Notes: generated by a model not told the origin, from the sequence alone. A DNA stretch of 8,716 nucleotides from CAZAKZ01 sp964485695 (GCA_964485695.1 CAZAKZ010000197.1:1-8716); one strand, 5' to 3'. Positions 1 to 7,148 are shown, numbered from the stretch's first letter. Translations and numbers: made by a program.

Positions 1-397
1 CGCCCCTGGAGGACTACGGGCCTGGACGGGTCCGGTTAAATGGATACCCCCGATCCCTGATAATAATCATCGCCGGTGACCCACCCCCACTCATCACTCC
101 ACTCCGGGAATTCGCGTCGATTGAACTTCTCCCCACCGAGCCACCGCTCCCCGTCCGTTCGCAGGACGGATTCAATCCCGGAACACGCCGGGTGCGCTTC
201 GCTGTCACGGCCGGTCGGCTCCCACGATCGCCGCCCTTGACCGCCGCTCCCCGGCCCAATACCATCGACCCTGATCCATGACATCGTTTGTCCGGACGGC
301 CCGCTCCACGTGGATGAGGTGGGAAGTCGGGACCGTCGATATTCCAGGGGCTGACCGCCTGGATGTGCTCGAAACAAGCGCCGAAGAGAAGGACCCG
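1..397. other. Upstream region without a recognised gene; two small hairpins
   Basis: No convincing gene is seen before the oxidoreductase start. Plus frame 3 is open from the window edge to a stop at 279-281, and a minus frame is open across 14-646, but neither translation resembles a known protein and both are proline/arginine/glycine-rich, as expected of chance frames in GC-rich DNA. A short plus frame ending in TAA at 37-39 could be the tail of an upstream gene, which cannot be judged from 12 codons. Two adjacent perfect inverted repeats are present: CCGTCC/GGACGG at 151-156 and 164-169 with a 7-base loop, and CCCGG/CCGGG at 177-181 and 188-192 with a 6-base loop. Neither is followed by a T run, so they are not clear terminators. 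I looked for a molybdenum/tungsten cofactor riboswitch, plausible before an AOR gene, and did not recognise one. Confidence 0.4.
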
Positions 398-2233
398 ATG
401 AGCCCATTTCCCATCCCTGGATACTTCGGGAAGATTCTCGAGGTGGATCTCGGCCGGGAGATCGTCCGCGACCTGCCCCTCGATCCGGCCCTGGTCGAGG
501 ACTACCTTGGCGGGAGGGGCCTGGCTACCCGCCTCTTTGTCGATGCCGTGGATCCCACCTGCAATCCCCTCGGCGAAGGCAACGTGCTGGTGCTGGCCAC
601 CTCCCCCCTCATCGGGATGAACGCCCCCACCTCCTGCCGCGGTCACATGGTCTTCAAGTCGCCCCTCACGGGCGTCATCGGCAGCTCCAACTGCGGCGGC
701 ACGTGGGCCAATGTCTTCAAGGCAGCGGGGTATGACGCCTTCGTCATCAAGGGCAAGGCCAGGGAGCCGGTGATGATCGACATCACCCCGGACCGGGCGG
801 AACTCCTCCCGGCCGCATCACTCTGGGGCCTGGATGTGCACGAAACCACGGACCGGCTCCTCGCGGGTGAGGGGGTCGAGAAAAAAGCCCGCGTGCTCTG
901 CATCGGCCCGGCCGGCGAAAACCTCGTCCGTTTCGCGGCCATCATGAACGACAAGAACCGCGCCTACGGGCGTTCCGGCCCTGGTGCCGTCTGGGGCAGC
1001 AAGAACCTCAAGGCGATCCGTGTCTTCGGCAAGGAGAAGATCGAGGTCATGGACAGGGAGCGCTACCAGTCCGGTCTTGACCAGGCCAGGTACCTCATCC
1101 GCGCCGTACCCACCACCAAGAGGCTCCTCAATGACATGGGCACCGCCGGCCTCGTGCGACTCATCAATGTAATCGACATGCTGCCCCACAGGAATTTCCA
1201 GGACAACCTCCACCCCGAGGACCTCCTCGACGAGGCGTCGGGTGAAGCGCTCCGAAACAAGCTGCTGGTGAAATCGGGTGCATGCATGCGCTGCCCCCTG
1301 GCCTGCCAGCGCCACACCCGGGTGGGGGACAGGACCGGCGAAGGCCCCGAGTACGAAACCCTCGTGCTCCTGGGCATGAACTGCGACGTCTACGACCTCG
1401 AAGCGGTAACCCTGGCCAACTACCAGTGCAACGAGCTGGGCCTCGACACCATGAGCTGCGGTGGGACCATCGGCTGCGCCATGGAGCTCTTCGAAAGGGG
1501 ATATATCACGGAGAAGGATACGGAGGGCTTGAACCTCTCCTTCGGCAATGCGGTCGTCCTTGAGGAGCTGGCCAGGCGCATCGCTCACCGAACGGGTTTC
1601 GGCGACAAGCTCGCCGAGGGCTCCGCCCGGCTGGCCGCCCATTTCAACCACCCCGAGCTGGCCATGACCGTGAAGGGCCTCGAAGTACCGGCCTACGATC
1701 CCCGCGCTTCTTACACCCAGGCCCTGGGCTACATGACCTCGCCCACGGGCGCCTGTCACCTTCGCGGCGGATACGCCGTGTCCCTCGCCTTCTTCGGTGG
1801 CGCCAAGGAGATCCCCCGCTTCTCCCTGCTCCAGTCGCCCATCGCCATTCGCAACATGCAGAACATCGGCATCATCCAGGATAGCTTGGGCGTCTGCCGG
1901 TTCACGGGCTATGCATACGCTTCGGAGCCGTGGTCGAGGATGGTGAGCGGAGCCACGGGCCTTGACTTCTCCACCCACCGCCTCGAGGAGACGGCGGACC
2001 GCATCGCCGTGCTGGAGCGGGCCTTCAACATCAAGGCCGGCGCCACCCGGGGCGACGACACCCTTCCTGCCAGGTTCAGCGACGAGTCCATCGTGGTGGG
2101 GGGGAAGGAGCGGAGCGTGCCGGCGGACGTCATCGAACGGCTACGGGGCGATTACTACAAGCTTCAGGGATGGGACAACGAGGGAAGGCCGGACAGAGCC
2201 CTCCTGAAAAAGATGAAGATCAAGAAATTTTGA
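398..2233 (+). CDS. Aldehyde:ferredoxin oxidoreductase, tungsten/molybdopterin AOR family
   Basis: A 611-residue cytoplasmic enzyme expected to oxidise an aldehyde to a carboxylic acid at a bis-pterin tungsten (or molybdenum) centre and pass electrons through one [4Fe-4S] cluster to ferredoxin. The N-terminal pterin-binding part is clear: GYFGKILEVDL (8-18), LGGRGLA (37-43), KSPLTGVIG (87-95) and GAVWGSKNLKAI (196-207). The cluster ligands are all there: C296, C299 and C303 (CMRCPLAC), and C500 in DSLGVC (495-500), which also matches the second pterin motif DxxGxC. The first pterin motif appears as NELGLD (345-350). Other family signatures are GPEYET (316-321), YDPR (433-436), GACH (451-454) and RAFN (541-544). 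The length is about that of characterised AORs (roughly 600 residues). ATG 398 is chosen because the family alignment begins at GYxGKIL and AAGGA lies at 389-393; the ATG at 278 would add 40 unconserved residues and has no ribosome binding site. The substrate cannot be read from sequence, and no partner electron-transfer subunit is in the window. It overlaps nothing and runs into the aldolase gene. Confidence 0.95.
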   Translation: MSPFPIPGYFGKILEVDLGREIVRDLPLDPALVEDYLGGRGLATRLFVDAVDPTCNPLGEGNVLVLATSPLIGMNAPTSCRGHMVFKSPLTGVIGSSNCGGTWANVFKAAGYDAFVIKGKAREPVMIDITPDRAELLPAASLWGLDVHETTDRLLAGEGVEKKARVLCIGPAGENLVRFAAIMNDKNRAYGRSGPGAVWGSKNLKAIRVFGKEKIEVMDRERYQSGLDQARYLIRAVPTTKRLLNDMGTAGLVRLINVIDMLPHRNFQDNLHPEDLLDEASGEALRNKLLVKSGACMRCPLACQRHTRVGDRTGEGPEYETLVLLGMNCDVYDLEAVTLANYQCNELGLDTMSCGGTIGCAMELFERGYITEKDTEGLNLSFGNAVVLEELARRIAHRTGFGDKLAEGSARLAAHFNHPELAMTVKGLEVPAYDPRASYTQALGYMTSPTGACHLRGGYAVSLAFFGGAKEIPRFSLLQSPIAIRNMQNIGIIQDSLGVCRFTGYAYASEPWSRMVSGATGLDFSTHRLEETADRIAVLERAFNIKAGATRGDDTLPARFSDESIVVGGKERSVPADVIERLRGDYYKLQGWDNEGRPDRALLKKMKIKKF

Positions 2234-2235
2234 CC

Positions 2236-3558
2236 ATGACCGAGAGCAAGTGGAAAGCCAGTGAAGAGGTGGTGCGTCGCTTCCAGCACGTGGGCAGGGC
2301 GTTGCTCGTCCACGACATCGAGGACAGCCACAGCGGAAACATCGCCATGCGCTGGATCGGGGAGGACGGCGAGGAGAAGATTCTCATCACCTCCACCGGT
2401 TCGCAGAAGGGCGACCTGGACCCGAGCGACATCTGTCTCCTCTCCCCGAGGGAGACCGACTTCGGCTATTACAAGGCCTCGTCCGAGACCGATATCCACG
2501 CGCGCATCCTCGCCCTCGAGGGCGTCGGGGCCTCGGTGCACGCCCATACCAAGGACCTGGTCTTTGTCACCTTGGATGACGAGCAAAAGCCCAACCAACC
2601 GCCGCCCTTCATCCCGGTGGATCCCCTCGGCTTTTACGTGCTAGAGGGGCAAGTCCCGGTGGACTGGGTGGCCGTGCCGAGCGGCTCCAAGGAGATGGCC
2701 GAGACCATCCCAAAGCGGCTCGAGGACCACCGCGTCACCGCGATCCAGGGCCACGGTTCCTTTGCCAAGGCTCGCACCATCGAGGAGGCATTCTACCGCT
2801 TGTGCATCACCAACCAGGCCGGCTACGTGGTGCGTTTGCTCCACAAGATCGGTGTGGACGTGGAGGGCTTGAGGGCGAAGATCCGGAAGGCGCCGGAGGC
2901 GCACTTTGCCTACCCGCCCCCGGACTACACCGTGGGCGACAACGACATCTGCGAATTCCCCGAGGAGGACGAGCTGATCCGGGAGTTCCGCCGCACCGGG
3001 GCGAGGATCTTCGAGTCCAAGATCTCTCCCTTTCATACCGGAACCCTCTCGGTGCGCGGCATCTCTTCCATGCTTTACGCACCCAAGGCCTCCATGCCCC
3101 GGGAGATCGGCGGCCCGTTGCGCGAGATCCCCCTCGAGCCCGATGGCGCTGACGACCGTGAGCTGGCCATGCACAAGGCCATCTACGCGTCGGGCAATTT
3201 CCAGACCATCGCCCACTGTTACGTGTCCGAGGCAGAAGCCCTCGCCCACTTCATCTACCCCGGCGAGACCGAGGCCAACGACCGCGTCATCGCCATCGAC
3301 GCGGAGGGCAGCTTTCTCTACCTGGTGGTTCCCGTGGTCCCGCCCGACGTGGACCTCGAGACCATGGCCCACATGCTCCATGACTACAAGGTGGTCATCG
3401 TGAGGGGCGGCGGCGTATGGGGGGTGGGGCACCAGTCCCTGTCCGAGGTGCTTCATCACCCGTCGTCGGTGCGCGAGATCTGCCAGTACCGTATCGCGGC
3501 CTTCGAACGGGGGCTCGACCTGAGAAAGCTCGAACCGGAGAAGGCGAAGCGGTGGTGA
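2236..3558 (+). CDS. Tandem-domain class II aldolase/adducin family protein
   Basis: A 440-residue protein built from two class II aldolase/adducin domains. Family members (for example L-fuculose-1-phosphate aldolase, L-ribulose-5-phosphate 4-epimerase) use a zinc ion to cleave or rearrange hydroxy-carbonyl sugars. Domain 1 (about 8-215) is catalytically complete by motif: SGN (33-35), TSTG (52-55), SSE with E84, the ligand pair H102 and H104 in VHAHT, and H173 in QGHGS. Domain 2 (about 243-430) keeps the fold pattern: HTGTLSVR (267-274), REL with E309 followed by AMHKAIY, and H327. However, the second ligand is Y329 and the third position is G392 in the glycine run 391-393, so its metal site is probably lost. 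The start ATG lies 2 bases after the oxidoreductase stop; there is no strong ribosome binding site, which fits translational coupling. An upstream in-frame ATG at 2170 would overlap the oxidoreductase and adds no conserved sequence. Substrate unknown; fold assignment firm, reaction inferred. Confidence 0.88.
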   Translation: MTESKWKASEEVVRRFQHVGRALLVHDIEDSHSGNIAMRWIGEDGEEKILITSTGSQKGDLDPSDICLLSPRETDFGYYKASSETDIHARILALEGVGASVHAHTKDLVFVTLDDEQKPNQPPPFIPVDPLGFYVLEGQVPVDWVAVPSGSKEMAETIPKRLEDHRVTAIQGHGSFAKARTIEEAFYRLCITNQAGYVVRLLHKIGVDVEGLRAKIRKAPEAHFAYPPPDYTVGDNDICEFPEEDELIREFRRTGARIFESKISPFHTGTLSVRGISSMLYAPKASMPREIGGPLREIPLEPDGADDRELAMHKAIYASGNFQTIAHCYVSEAEALAHFIYPGETEANDRVIAIDAEGSFLYLVVPVVPPDVDLETMAHMLHDYKVVIVRGGGVWGVGHQSLSEVLHHPSSVREICQYRIAAFERGLDLRKLEPEKAKRW

Positions 3559-3636
3559 TCCGCCGTCCATGACCACGGGGTGCACCTCGGTGGCTTCGTA
3601 TTGCGGGCCGGGTAGGAAAAACCGGATCCGAATCCC

Positions 3637-3665
3637 TTGCCATCCACGCCGGGATCATGGACAAT
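3637..3665 (+). promoter_or_regulatory. Candidate sigma-70-type promoter before the small gene
   Basis: TTGCCA (3637-3642, 5 of 6 to TTGACA) and GACAAT (3660-3665, 4 of 6 to TATAAT) are separated by 17 bases, in the 227-base gap between the aldolase stop and the small gene, about 120 bases before its start. Nothing else in this gap (3559-3785) reads as a gene or a clear terminator. Such matches occur by chance, so this is only a pointer that the small gene may have its own transcript. Confidence 0.2.
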
Positions 3666-3770
3666 CGGGCCAGGTAATTCAGTCGATATTACCGAAATCG
3701 TATTCGAAGGAAGAGTCAACAGTTCCTACCCGGTTGCATCAAGTTCCCGGCCGCCATATCGGGCAGAAAG

Positions 3771-3779
3771 GGAGGAAGG
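3771..3779 (+). promoter_or_regulatory. Strong ribosome binding site for the 75-residue gene
   Basis: GGAGGAAGG ends 6 bases before the ATG at 3786. It is a purine-rich Shine-Dalgarno sequence in a region with no other gene, and is the main argument that the short downstream frame is really translated. Confidence 0.6.
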
Positions 3780-3785
3780 TTATCC

Positions 3786-4013
3786 ATGAGGATCGACGAG
3801 TTTGTCGAGAGGACCGCGAGGCAGTGCATCGAGGGGTTCCGGAAGTCCGGAGCAGGTAAGGCGTTGGAGTCCGGCAAGATCGAGATCGATATGGCCGTGG
3901 TTCCGAGCAGCGAGGGACCGATCGTGGTACGGCGGGAAGATGAGCATACACACGAAAAATCCCACCGGAGAGCCCTCAGCCGCATCAAGGTCACGATCCC
4001 CGTGTCGCTGTGA
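3786..4013 (+). CDS. Small conserved-type protein of unknown function (RIKxxxPV strand family)
   Basis: A 75-residue soluble protein with no signal peptide or membrane segment. Its layout is an amphipathic N-terminal helix (about 2-20, DEFVERTARQCIEGFRKSG), a beta strand (KIEIDMAVV, about 31-39), a charged linker rich in E, H and R (43-63), and a closing strand RIKVTIPVSL (66-75). This resembles, from memory, a widespread set of small bacterial proteins that begin with a KLxDFxxETLxQIxEG-like helix, continue with IEFDVAV and end in SRIKFxVPV. That set may be related to the trypsin-co-occurring domain Trypco2. The usual longer linker is shortened here. No protease gene lies nearby, so context gives no role. 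A GGAGGAAGG site precedes the start. It is 227 bases beyond the aldolase stop and converges with the next gene across 23 bases. An overlapping frame at 3802-4059 has no such ribosome binding site and was not chosen. Confidence 0.6.
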   Translation: MRIDEFVERTARQCIEGFRKSGAGKALESGKIEIDMAVVPSSEGPIVVRREDEHTHEKSHRRALSRIKVTIPVSL

Positions 4014-4036
4014 GCCTTCCTTCCCGGGGCAGACTG

Positions 4037-4966
4037 CTATGGAGTCTTCCTCTCCTTGAGGACGGTGACCCTGGCGGTCCGGCGGACCGTTCCTGACCGC
4101 TCGCTGGACGTGGTTTTCTCCTTGCGGACGGAAGAATGGAAGCCTTCGTAGGAGGACCGGTACTCCATGGCGACCACGATGCGGTGCCGCAGGTTGTAAT
4201 GGTACGTCGCGTCGAGGATGAGATTATGCCGGCTGTACCTGCCCCTTTGTTGCCCCGGTCCGGCGCCCTCCTCCCTCGAGATGCGGCCCTTGCACTCGAT
4301 CACGGCGCAGTCCTCTCCATCCAGCCTGGAGATGCGGACCAGCTTGAAGGCGAAGTCCCAGGACGCCCTCGATCCCTTGCCGCCGGAGAGGAGTGGGCCG
4401 GGGAAATCGCTCATGAAGTGGTCTCGAAGGGTTGTCTCGTCGAGCTGCCAGGAATCGCCGACCGAGACGGCAAAGGCGGGGTAGGGGAGGAACGGGGATT
4501 TCAGCCTGGCGGGCGTGAATAGCCGGAGTTGCGTTCTGCCTTTTTTCCGGGTGATCGTCTTGCCGTGATACCCCTCGACGAGCATCGAGCCGGTTGTCCA
4601 GGTGACCTTGACGCCGGAAAGAGGGTACTTCTGCTCTTTTGCTTCGACCTTCTTGCCGCCTTTTCGATCCATCCACGTCAGGCACTTCCCATACTTGCGC
4701 TCGACTCCTGTGATGCGACCGTCCGCCACGTCGGTGAGGGTCTGGGTGTAGACGATCTCCTTCCGGCCCTTTCCGATCTCGGACAGGAGAACCTTGTCGT
4801 CCTCCTTCAGAATGGTGCCTCCCTCTTCCCTGGATTTTTCCACGACCTTGAACTTGAGTCCCTTGACCGGCGGCCGGGCGAAGTCCACAACCCCCTGCCC
4901 CGTGGCGTTCGAGGCCAGCAGGGCCAGCATCACGGCCCATACCACAACCGAGGCGATCCGTTTCAT
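4037..4966 (-). CDS. Secreted protein of unknown function
   Basis: A 309-residue protein with a clear signal peptide: MKR, a hydrophobic core IASVVVWAVMLALLAS (about 4-19), and a likely cleavage site near NATGQG (20-25). The mature part is basic and strand-rich. It opens with GLKFKVVEKS (36-45), then alternates KVLLSEIG, KEIVYTQTLTDV, DGRITGVERKYGKC and a hydrophobic/charged run to YPAFAVSVGDSWQL (162-175). The VGDSW motif (169-173), after a stretch about converting stored values into a product, is reminiscent of exported planctomycete proteins of the DUF6263 kind, but I do not recognise the family with certainty. Three cysteines (95, 220, 225) could pair after export. The C-terminal 30 residues are rich in Lys, Arg, Ser and Thr. 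The start is supported by AGGGAG (complement of 4973-4978), 6 bases before the ATG. It diverges from the membrane-anchored gene at 5110 and may share control through the spacer. No enzyme motif seen. Confidence 0.75.
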   Translation of the reverse strand: MKRIASVVVWAVMLALLASNATGQGVVDFARPPVKGLKFKVVEKSREEGGTILKEDDKVLLSEIGKGRKEIVYTQTLTDVADGRITGVERKYGKCLTWMDRKGGKKVEAKEQKYPLSGVKVTWTTGSMLVEGYHGKTITRKKGRTQLRLFTPARLKSPFLPYPAFAVSVGDSWQLDETTLRDHFMSDFPGPLLSGGKGSRASWDFAFKLVRISRLDGEDCAVIECKGRISREEGAGPGQQRGRYSRHNLILDATYHYNLRHRIVVAMEYRSSYEGFHSSVRKEKTTSSERSGTVRRTARVTVLKERKTP

Positions 4967-4990
4967 GGCGATCTCCCTGATGAGAAAGAC

Positions 4991-5071
4991 AGGATACCGG
5001 GCCCAGGATACCCGATCCGGCCGCCCTGGATAAGAGGATACTGGACCCGACAGAATTGTCGATTAGGATAC
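4991..5071. repeat. Four AGGATAC copies in the divergent spacer
   Basis: AGGATAC occurs exactly at 4991-4997, 5005-5011, 5035-5041 and 5065-5071, with start-to-start steps of 14, 30 and 30 bases, between the divergent starts at 4966 and 5110. Read on the minus strand each copy is GTATCCT, which contains TATCCT, a 4 of 6 match to a -10 box. The regular spacing could mean operator sites on similar faces of the helix, repeated promoter elements, or remnants of a small duplication. Confidence 0.45.
5035..5062 (-). promoter_or_regulatory. Candidate promoter for the secreted-protein gene
   Basis: On the minus strand TCGACA (complement of 5057-5062, 5 of 6 to TTGACA) is followed after 16 bases by TATCCT (complement of 5035-5040, 4 of 6 to TATAAT), about 70 bases before the ATG at 4966. 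A small inverted repeat CGACA/TGTCG with a 4-base loop (5048-5061) overlaps the -35 side and could be an operator. Both are sequence matches only. Confidence 0.3.
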
Positions 5072-5109
5072 GCTGAACCCTCAGAAGCCGCGACCGAAGG
5101 AGTCATGCC

Positions 5110-5721
5110 ATGCAATCCGCAACCCTTCTCACCATTGCCGTCCTCGTCCTCATCCTCCTGGCTTCAGCCGGGATCTACCTCCTGCTGACTGCGGAATCGA
5201 CCACGGGCCTGGAACCCCAGGAAAAGCCGGACAGTGCCCTTGCCGGCTCAGAAGATCTTCCTCGATGCGTGATGGCACTCGACCGGTCGATCTCCGAGCT
5301 TGCTCAGCAGGTGGCCAGGCTGGGCGAGAAAATGGACCGGCAGGCCGAGCCCGGTAAAGGAGGTAAGCGCCCCGGTCCAGCTCGGGAACCGTCAGGAGCG
5401 GGGATGGTCGAACTCACGAAGGCGATCCAATCCCTGGAAGAAGCCGTGCGCACCCGGCCCTTGGCTTTGACCTCTCCGACTCCCCTTCGCCGGGCCCTCG
5501 AGCAGACCCTCAACCGGCAGCCCCAGGATTTCAAGTCTCTGTGGACAACCAGCAAGGGTGCAACGAACGGACTCCTGCTCAAGACCTACGATCAGGTCCT
5601 GAAGCAACTCGGCCCACCATCCAAAGTCCATGCGGATAGCTGGGATGTCTTGTGGTTCTACCCCACGGGCAAGGTCTACTTCTACGACGGTCATGTTTGT
5701 TCCGCATCGCTCGAGAAGTGA
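5110..5721 (+). CDS. Membrane-anchored protein with coiled-coil linker and small C-terminal domain
   Basis: A 203-residue protein of unknown function. Residues 4-27 form one uninterrupted hydrophobic helix (ATLLTIAVLVLILLASAGIY and on), a membrane anchor rather than an obvious cleaved signal. A linker follows, with two heptad-like helices (about 54-78 and 97-114) split by a Gly/Pro/Lys-rich stretch (80-98). The C-terminal 60 residues contain LLLKTYDQVLKQLGPPSKV (155-173), then W178, LWFYPTGKVYFYDGHV (181-196). The order 'TYDxVLxxLGPPS ... W ... Y ... GKVYFxDGxV' resembles the small SmpA/BamE/OmlA-type fold in which a short repeat of this kind begins the domain; this is a pattern impression, not a confirmed match. 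AAGGAG at 5097-5102 sits 7 bases before the ATG, which fixes the start against an out-of-frame ATG at 5105. It diverges from the secreted-protein gene and converges with the kelch pair, 65 bases away. Confidence 0.72.
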   Translation: MQSATLLTIAVLVLILLASAGIYLLLTAESTTGLEPQEKPDSALAGSEDLPRCVMALDRSISELAQQVARLGEKMDRQAEPGKGGKRPGPAREPSGAGMVELTKAIQSLEEAVRTRPLALTSPTPLRRALEQTLNRQPQDFKSLWTTSKGATNGLLLKTYDQVLKQLGPPSKVHADSWDVLWFYPTGKVYFYDGHVCSASLEK

Positions 5722-5786
5722 CGGTGTCTGAACGAGTTGCTTGGCGGGCGGGTGAGCCTGCGCCGTCACGTCCTGGAGCTGGTCTC

Positions 5787-7148
5787 CTACTTCACAAGCG
5801 TCAGCGGCACGGGTGTGCTGGCGTAGTCGATGCTGTTCTTGAATACGATGTATGCGTGGTAGAAGCGAGTGCCGATGAGACCGGTCAAACCCGACGGCAC
5901 CTGGATGCCCGCTAGGGCCGTACCCGAAGTATCCAGGGTGCCTAGCGTTTTCACATGCAGGGCGTTGTTGTTGGGATACATGAGGGTGAACATGAAGTAG
6001 CCGTCTCTATTCAGAAGCAGCGTGACGTTTCCAGACGTGATATCTCTTGGTCCAGATCCGTCTATGCAGCCGAGGACGAGGTAGGACTTGCCTCTGTGCG
6101 TGTTGTCCGCGTTTAGGTTGAGCGTGACGTTGCCACCTTTGGCCACGGAGACGATATGCGCTGAGGCAGTCAGATCCGTGGGGGTGTAGGCCCAGGTGTC
6201 GTTTTGAGTGGTAGAGTTGTGAAAGCCCCCGAACATGACCATGGATCCACGTGCAGCGTCAAACGCCATTGTATGGGCAAAGCGTGATGGTGGGTTGTTT
6301 GTGGGATTGCACTTGCTCCAGGTGTTCCCATCCCACTCCCAGGTATCGTTGTAGGCGGCCCAACCTCCGAAGAGGACAACCCGCTGGCGAGCTGCGTCGA
6401 ACGCCATGGCGTGGACCATTCGGGCCGGGGGATTTCCAGTCGCTGGCGTTACGTTTTTCCACGTGATCCCATCCCACTTCCAGGTATCGCCCATGGTTCT
6501 CAAATCATCCGACCCGCCGAAGAGTACGACATTTTTCCGGACTGCGTCATACGCCAGGGCATGGCGATACCGGGCGAGTGGGCTCGGAGTTGTGAGAGTA
6601 CTTAGCTTCCAGGTGCTTCCGTCGAACAACCAGGTGTCGCTATAGATTTTTCTATTGCCTTTTCCCCCGAAGAGCACAATCTGCTGGCGGTCCGCGTCAT
6701 ACGCCATGGCGTGTTGGTAGCGGGGTGACGGAGCCGTCGTGAATGTTGACCTGGACCATGTCGTACCGTCCCATTTCCAGGTGTCGCCCAGGGATTTTCC
6801 GTTCCCGGCGTCGCCTCCGAAGAGGACTATGCACCGTCGGGCAGCGTCATACGCAATCACGTGACCGCCGCGCGCCTGTGGGCTGATTGCGGGGGGTTTG
6901 GGCGTGACGTTGGCCCAGGTATATCCGTCCCATTCCCAGGTGTTGTTGAGATGTTTCGATCCATCGTTGCCTCCAAAAAGTACGACCCGCTGCCTGGCTG
7001 AATCATACGCCATGTCGTGGCCGTAGAGCCCTGTCGGAATGGTGGGCGACAGCTTCTTCCAGTCCATCTGTCCGACCACTTGGACAGAAGTGAACATGAC
7101 CGCGAGGGCTGCGAGCATCAGGATTCCAGAAGTTTTTGGCGTGAACAT
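5787..7148 (-). CDS. Secreted six-repeat kelch-like beta-propeller protein (copy A)
   Basis: A 453-residue exported protein. Residues 1-27 are a signal peptide (MFTPK, hydrophobic core ILMLAALAVMFTSVQVV, cleavage probably near VGQ). Six kelch-like repeats follow, each of the form RxxHxxAYDxxRxxVVLFGG ... NDTWxWDGxxWxxxxP, with the FGG ending at residues 60, 112, 162, 212, 262 and 308 (46-52 residue pitch). Repeat six lacks the final DGxxWxxxxP strand, while QMDWKKLSP at 27-35 supplies one, as in propellers closed by strand exchange. Residues about 335-453 form a separate domain (SYLVLGCIDG 355-364, FTLMYPNN 387-394, LGTLDTSG 402-409, FYHAYIVF 429-436, ending STPVPLTLVK) of a type I associate with exported planctomycete proteins. 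Kelch propellers usually bind proteins or glycans; no galactose oxidase copper-site pattern was seen, so no enzyme activity is claimed. AAGGA (complement of 7156-7160) precedes the start. It is the second gene of the probable kelch operon. Confidence 0.88.
   Translation of the reverse strand: MFTPKTSGILMLAALAVMFTSVQVVGQMDWKKLSPTIPTGLYGHDMAYDSARQRVVLFGGNDGSKHLNNTWEWDGYTWANVTPKPPAISPQARGGHVIAYDAARRCIVLFGGDAGNGKSLGDTWKWDGTTWSRSTFTTAPSPRYQHAMAYDADRQQIVLFGGKGNRKIYSDTWLFDGSTWKLSTLTTPSPLARYRHALAYDAVRKNVVLFGGSDDLRTMGDTWKWDGITWKNVTPATGNPPARMVHAMAFDAARQRVVLFGGWAAYNDTWEWDGNTWSKCNPTNNPPSRFAHTMAFDAARGSMVMFGGFHNSTTQNDTWAYTPTDLTASAHIVSVAKGGNVTLNLNADNTHRGKSYLVLGCIDGSGPRDITSGNVTLLLNRDGYFMFTLMYPNNNALHVKTLGTLDTSGTALAGIQVPSGLTGLIGTRFYHAYIVFKNSIDYASTPVPLTLVK
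5938..6042 (-). repeat. Near-identical 105-base block, copy A
   Basis: This segment of the C-terminal domain matches 7347-7451 at 104 of 105 bases by eye. The single difference (T at 6008, G at 7417) is silent, AGA versus CGA for Arg. Flanking DNA in both directions diverges quickly, although the proteins stay similar. Confidence 0.9.

Noticed and set aside
3..281. Open plus frame from the left edge, as a possible 3' end of an upstream gene
   Set aside because: The translation is rich in Pro and Arg, shows no known motif, and third positions are not clearly GC-biased; a frame of this length is not rare by chance in GC-rich DNA.
1..397. Molybdenum/tungsten cofactor riboswitch upstream of the AOR gene
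   Set aside because: Only two short hairpins are visible and they do not match the conserved loops I remember for that RNA; a covariance-model search would decide.
14..646. Long minus-strand open frame over the left end
   Set aside because: It overlaps about 250 bases of the firmly identified oxidoreductase gene in antisense and its protein is Gly/Arg/Pro-rich with no recognisable domain.
818..1978. 386-codon antisense frame inside the oxidoreductase gene
   Set aside because: It is a shadow caused by strong third-position GC bias of the real gene; its product looks low-complexity in Gly, Val, Ala and His.
2641..3585. 314-codon antisense frame inside the aldolase gene
   Set aside because: Same cause; the sense frame has all class II aldolase motifs.
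4224..4940. Second minus frame inside the secreted-protein gene
   Set aside because: Arg/Gly/His-rich, lacks the signal peptide and ribosome binding site that support the 4037-4966 frame.
5722..5786. Bidirectional terminator between the membrane-anchored gene and kelch copy A
   Set aside because: Competing stems are possible (GGCG/CGCC with a bulge at 5743-5764, TGACGG/CCGTCA at 5719-5768), but none is compact and no T run follows on either strand.
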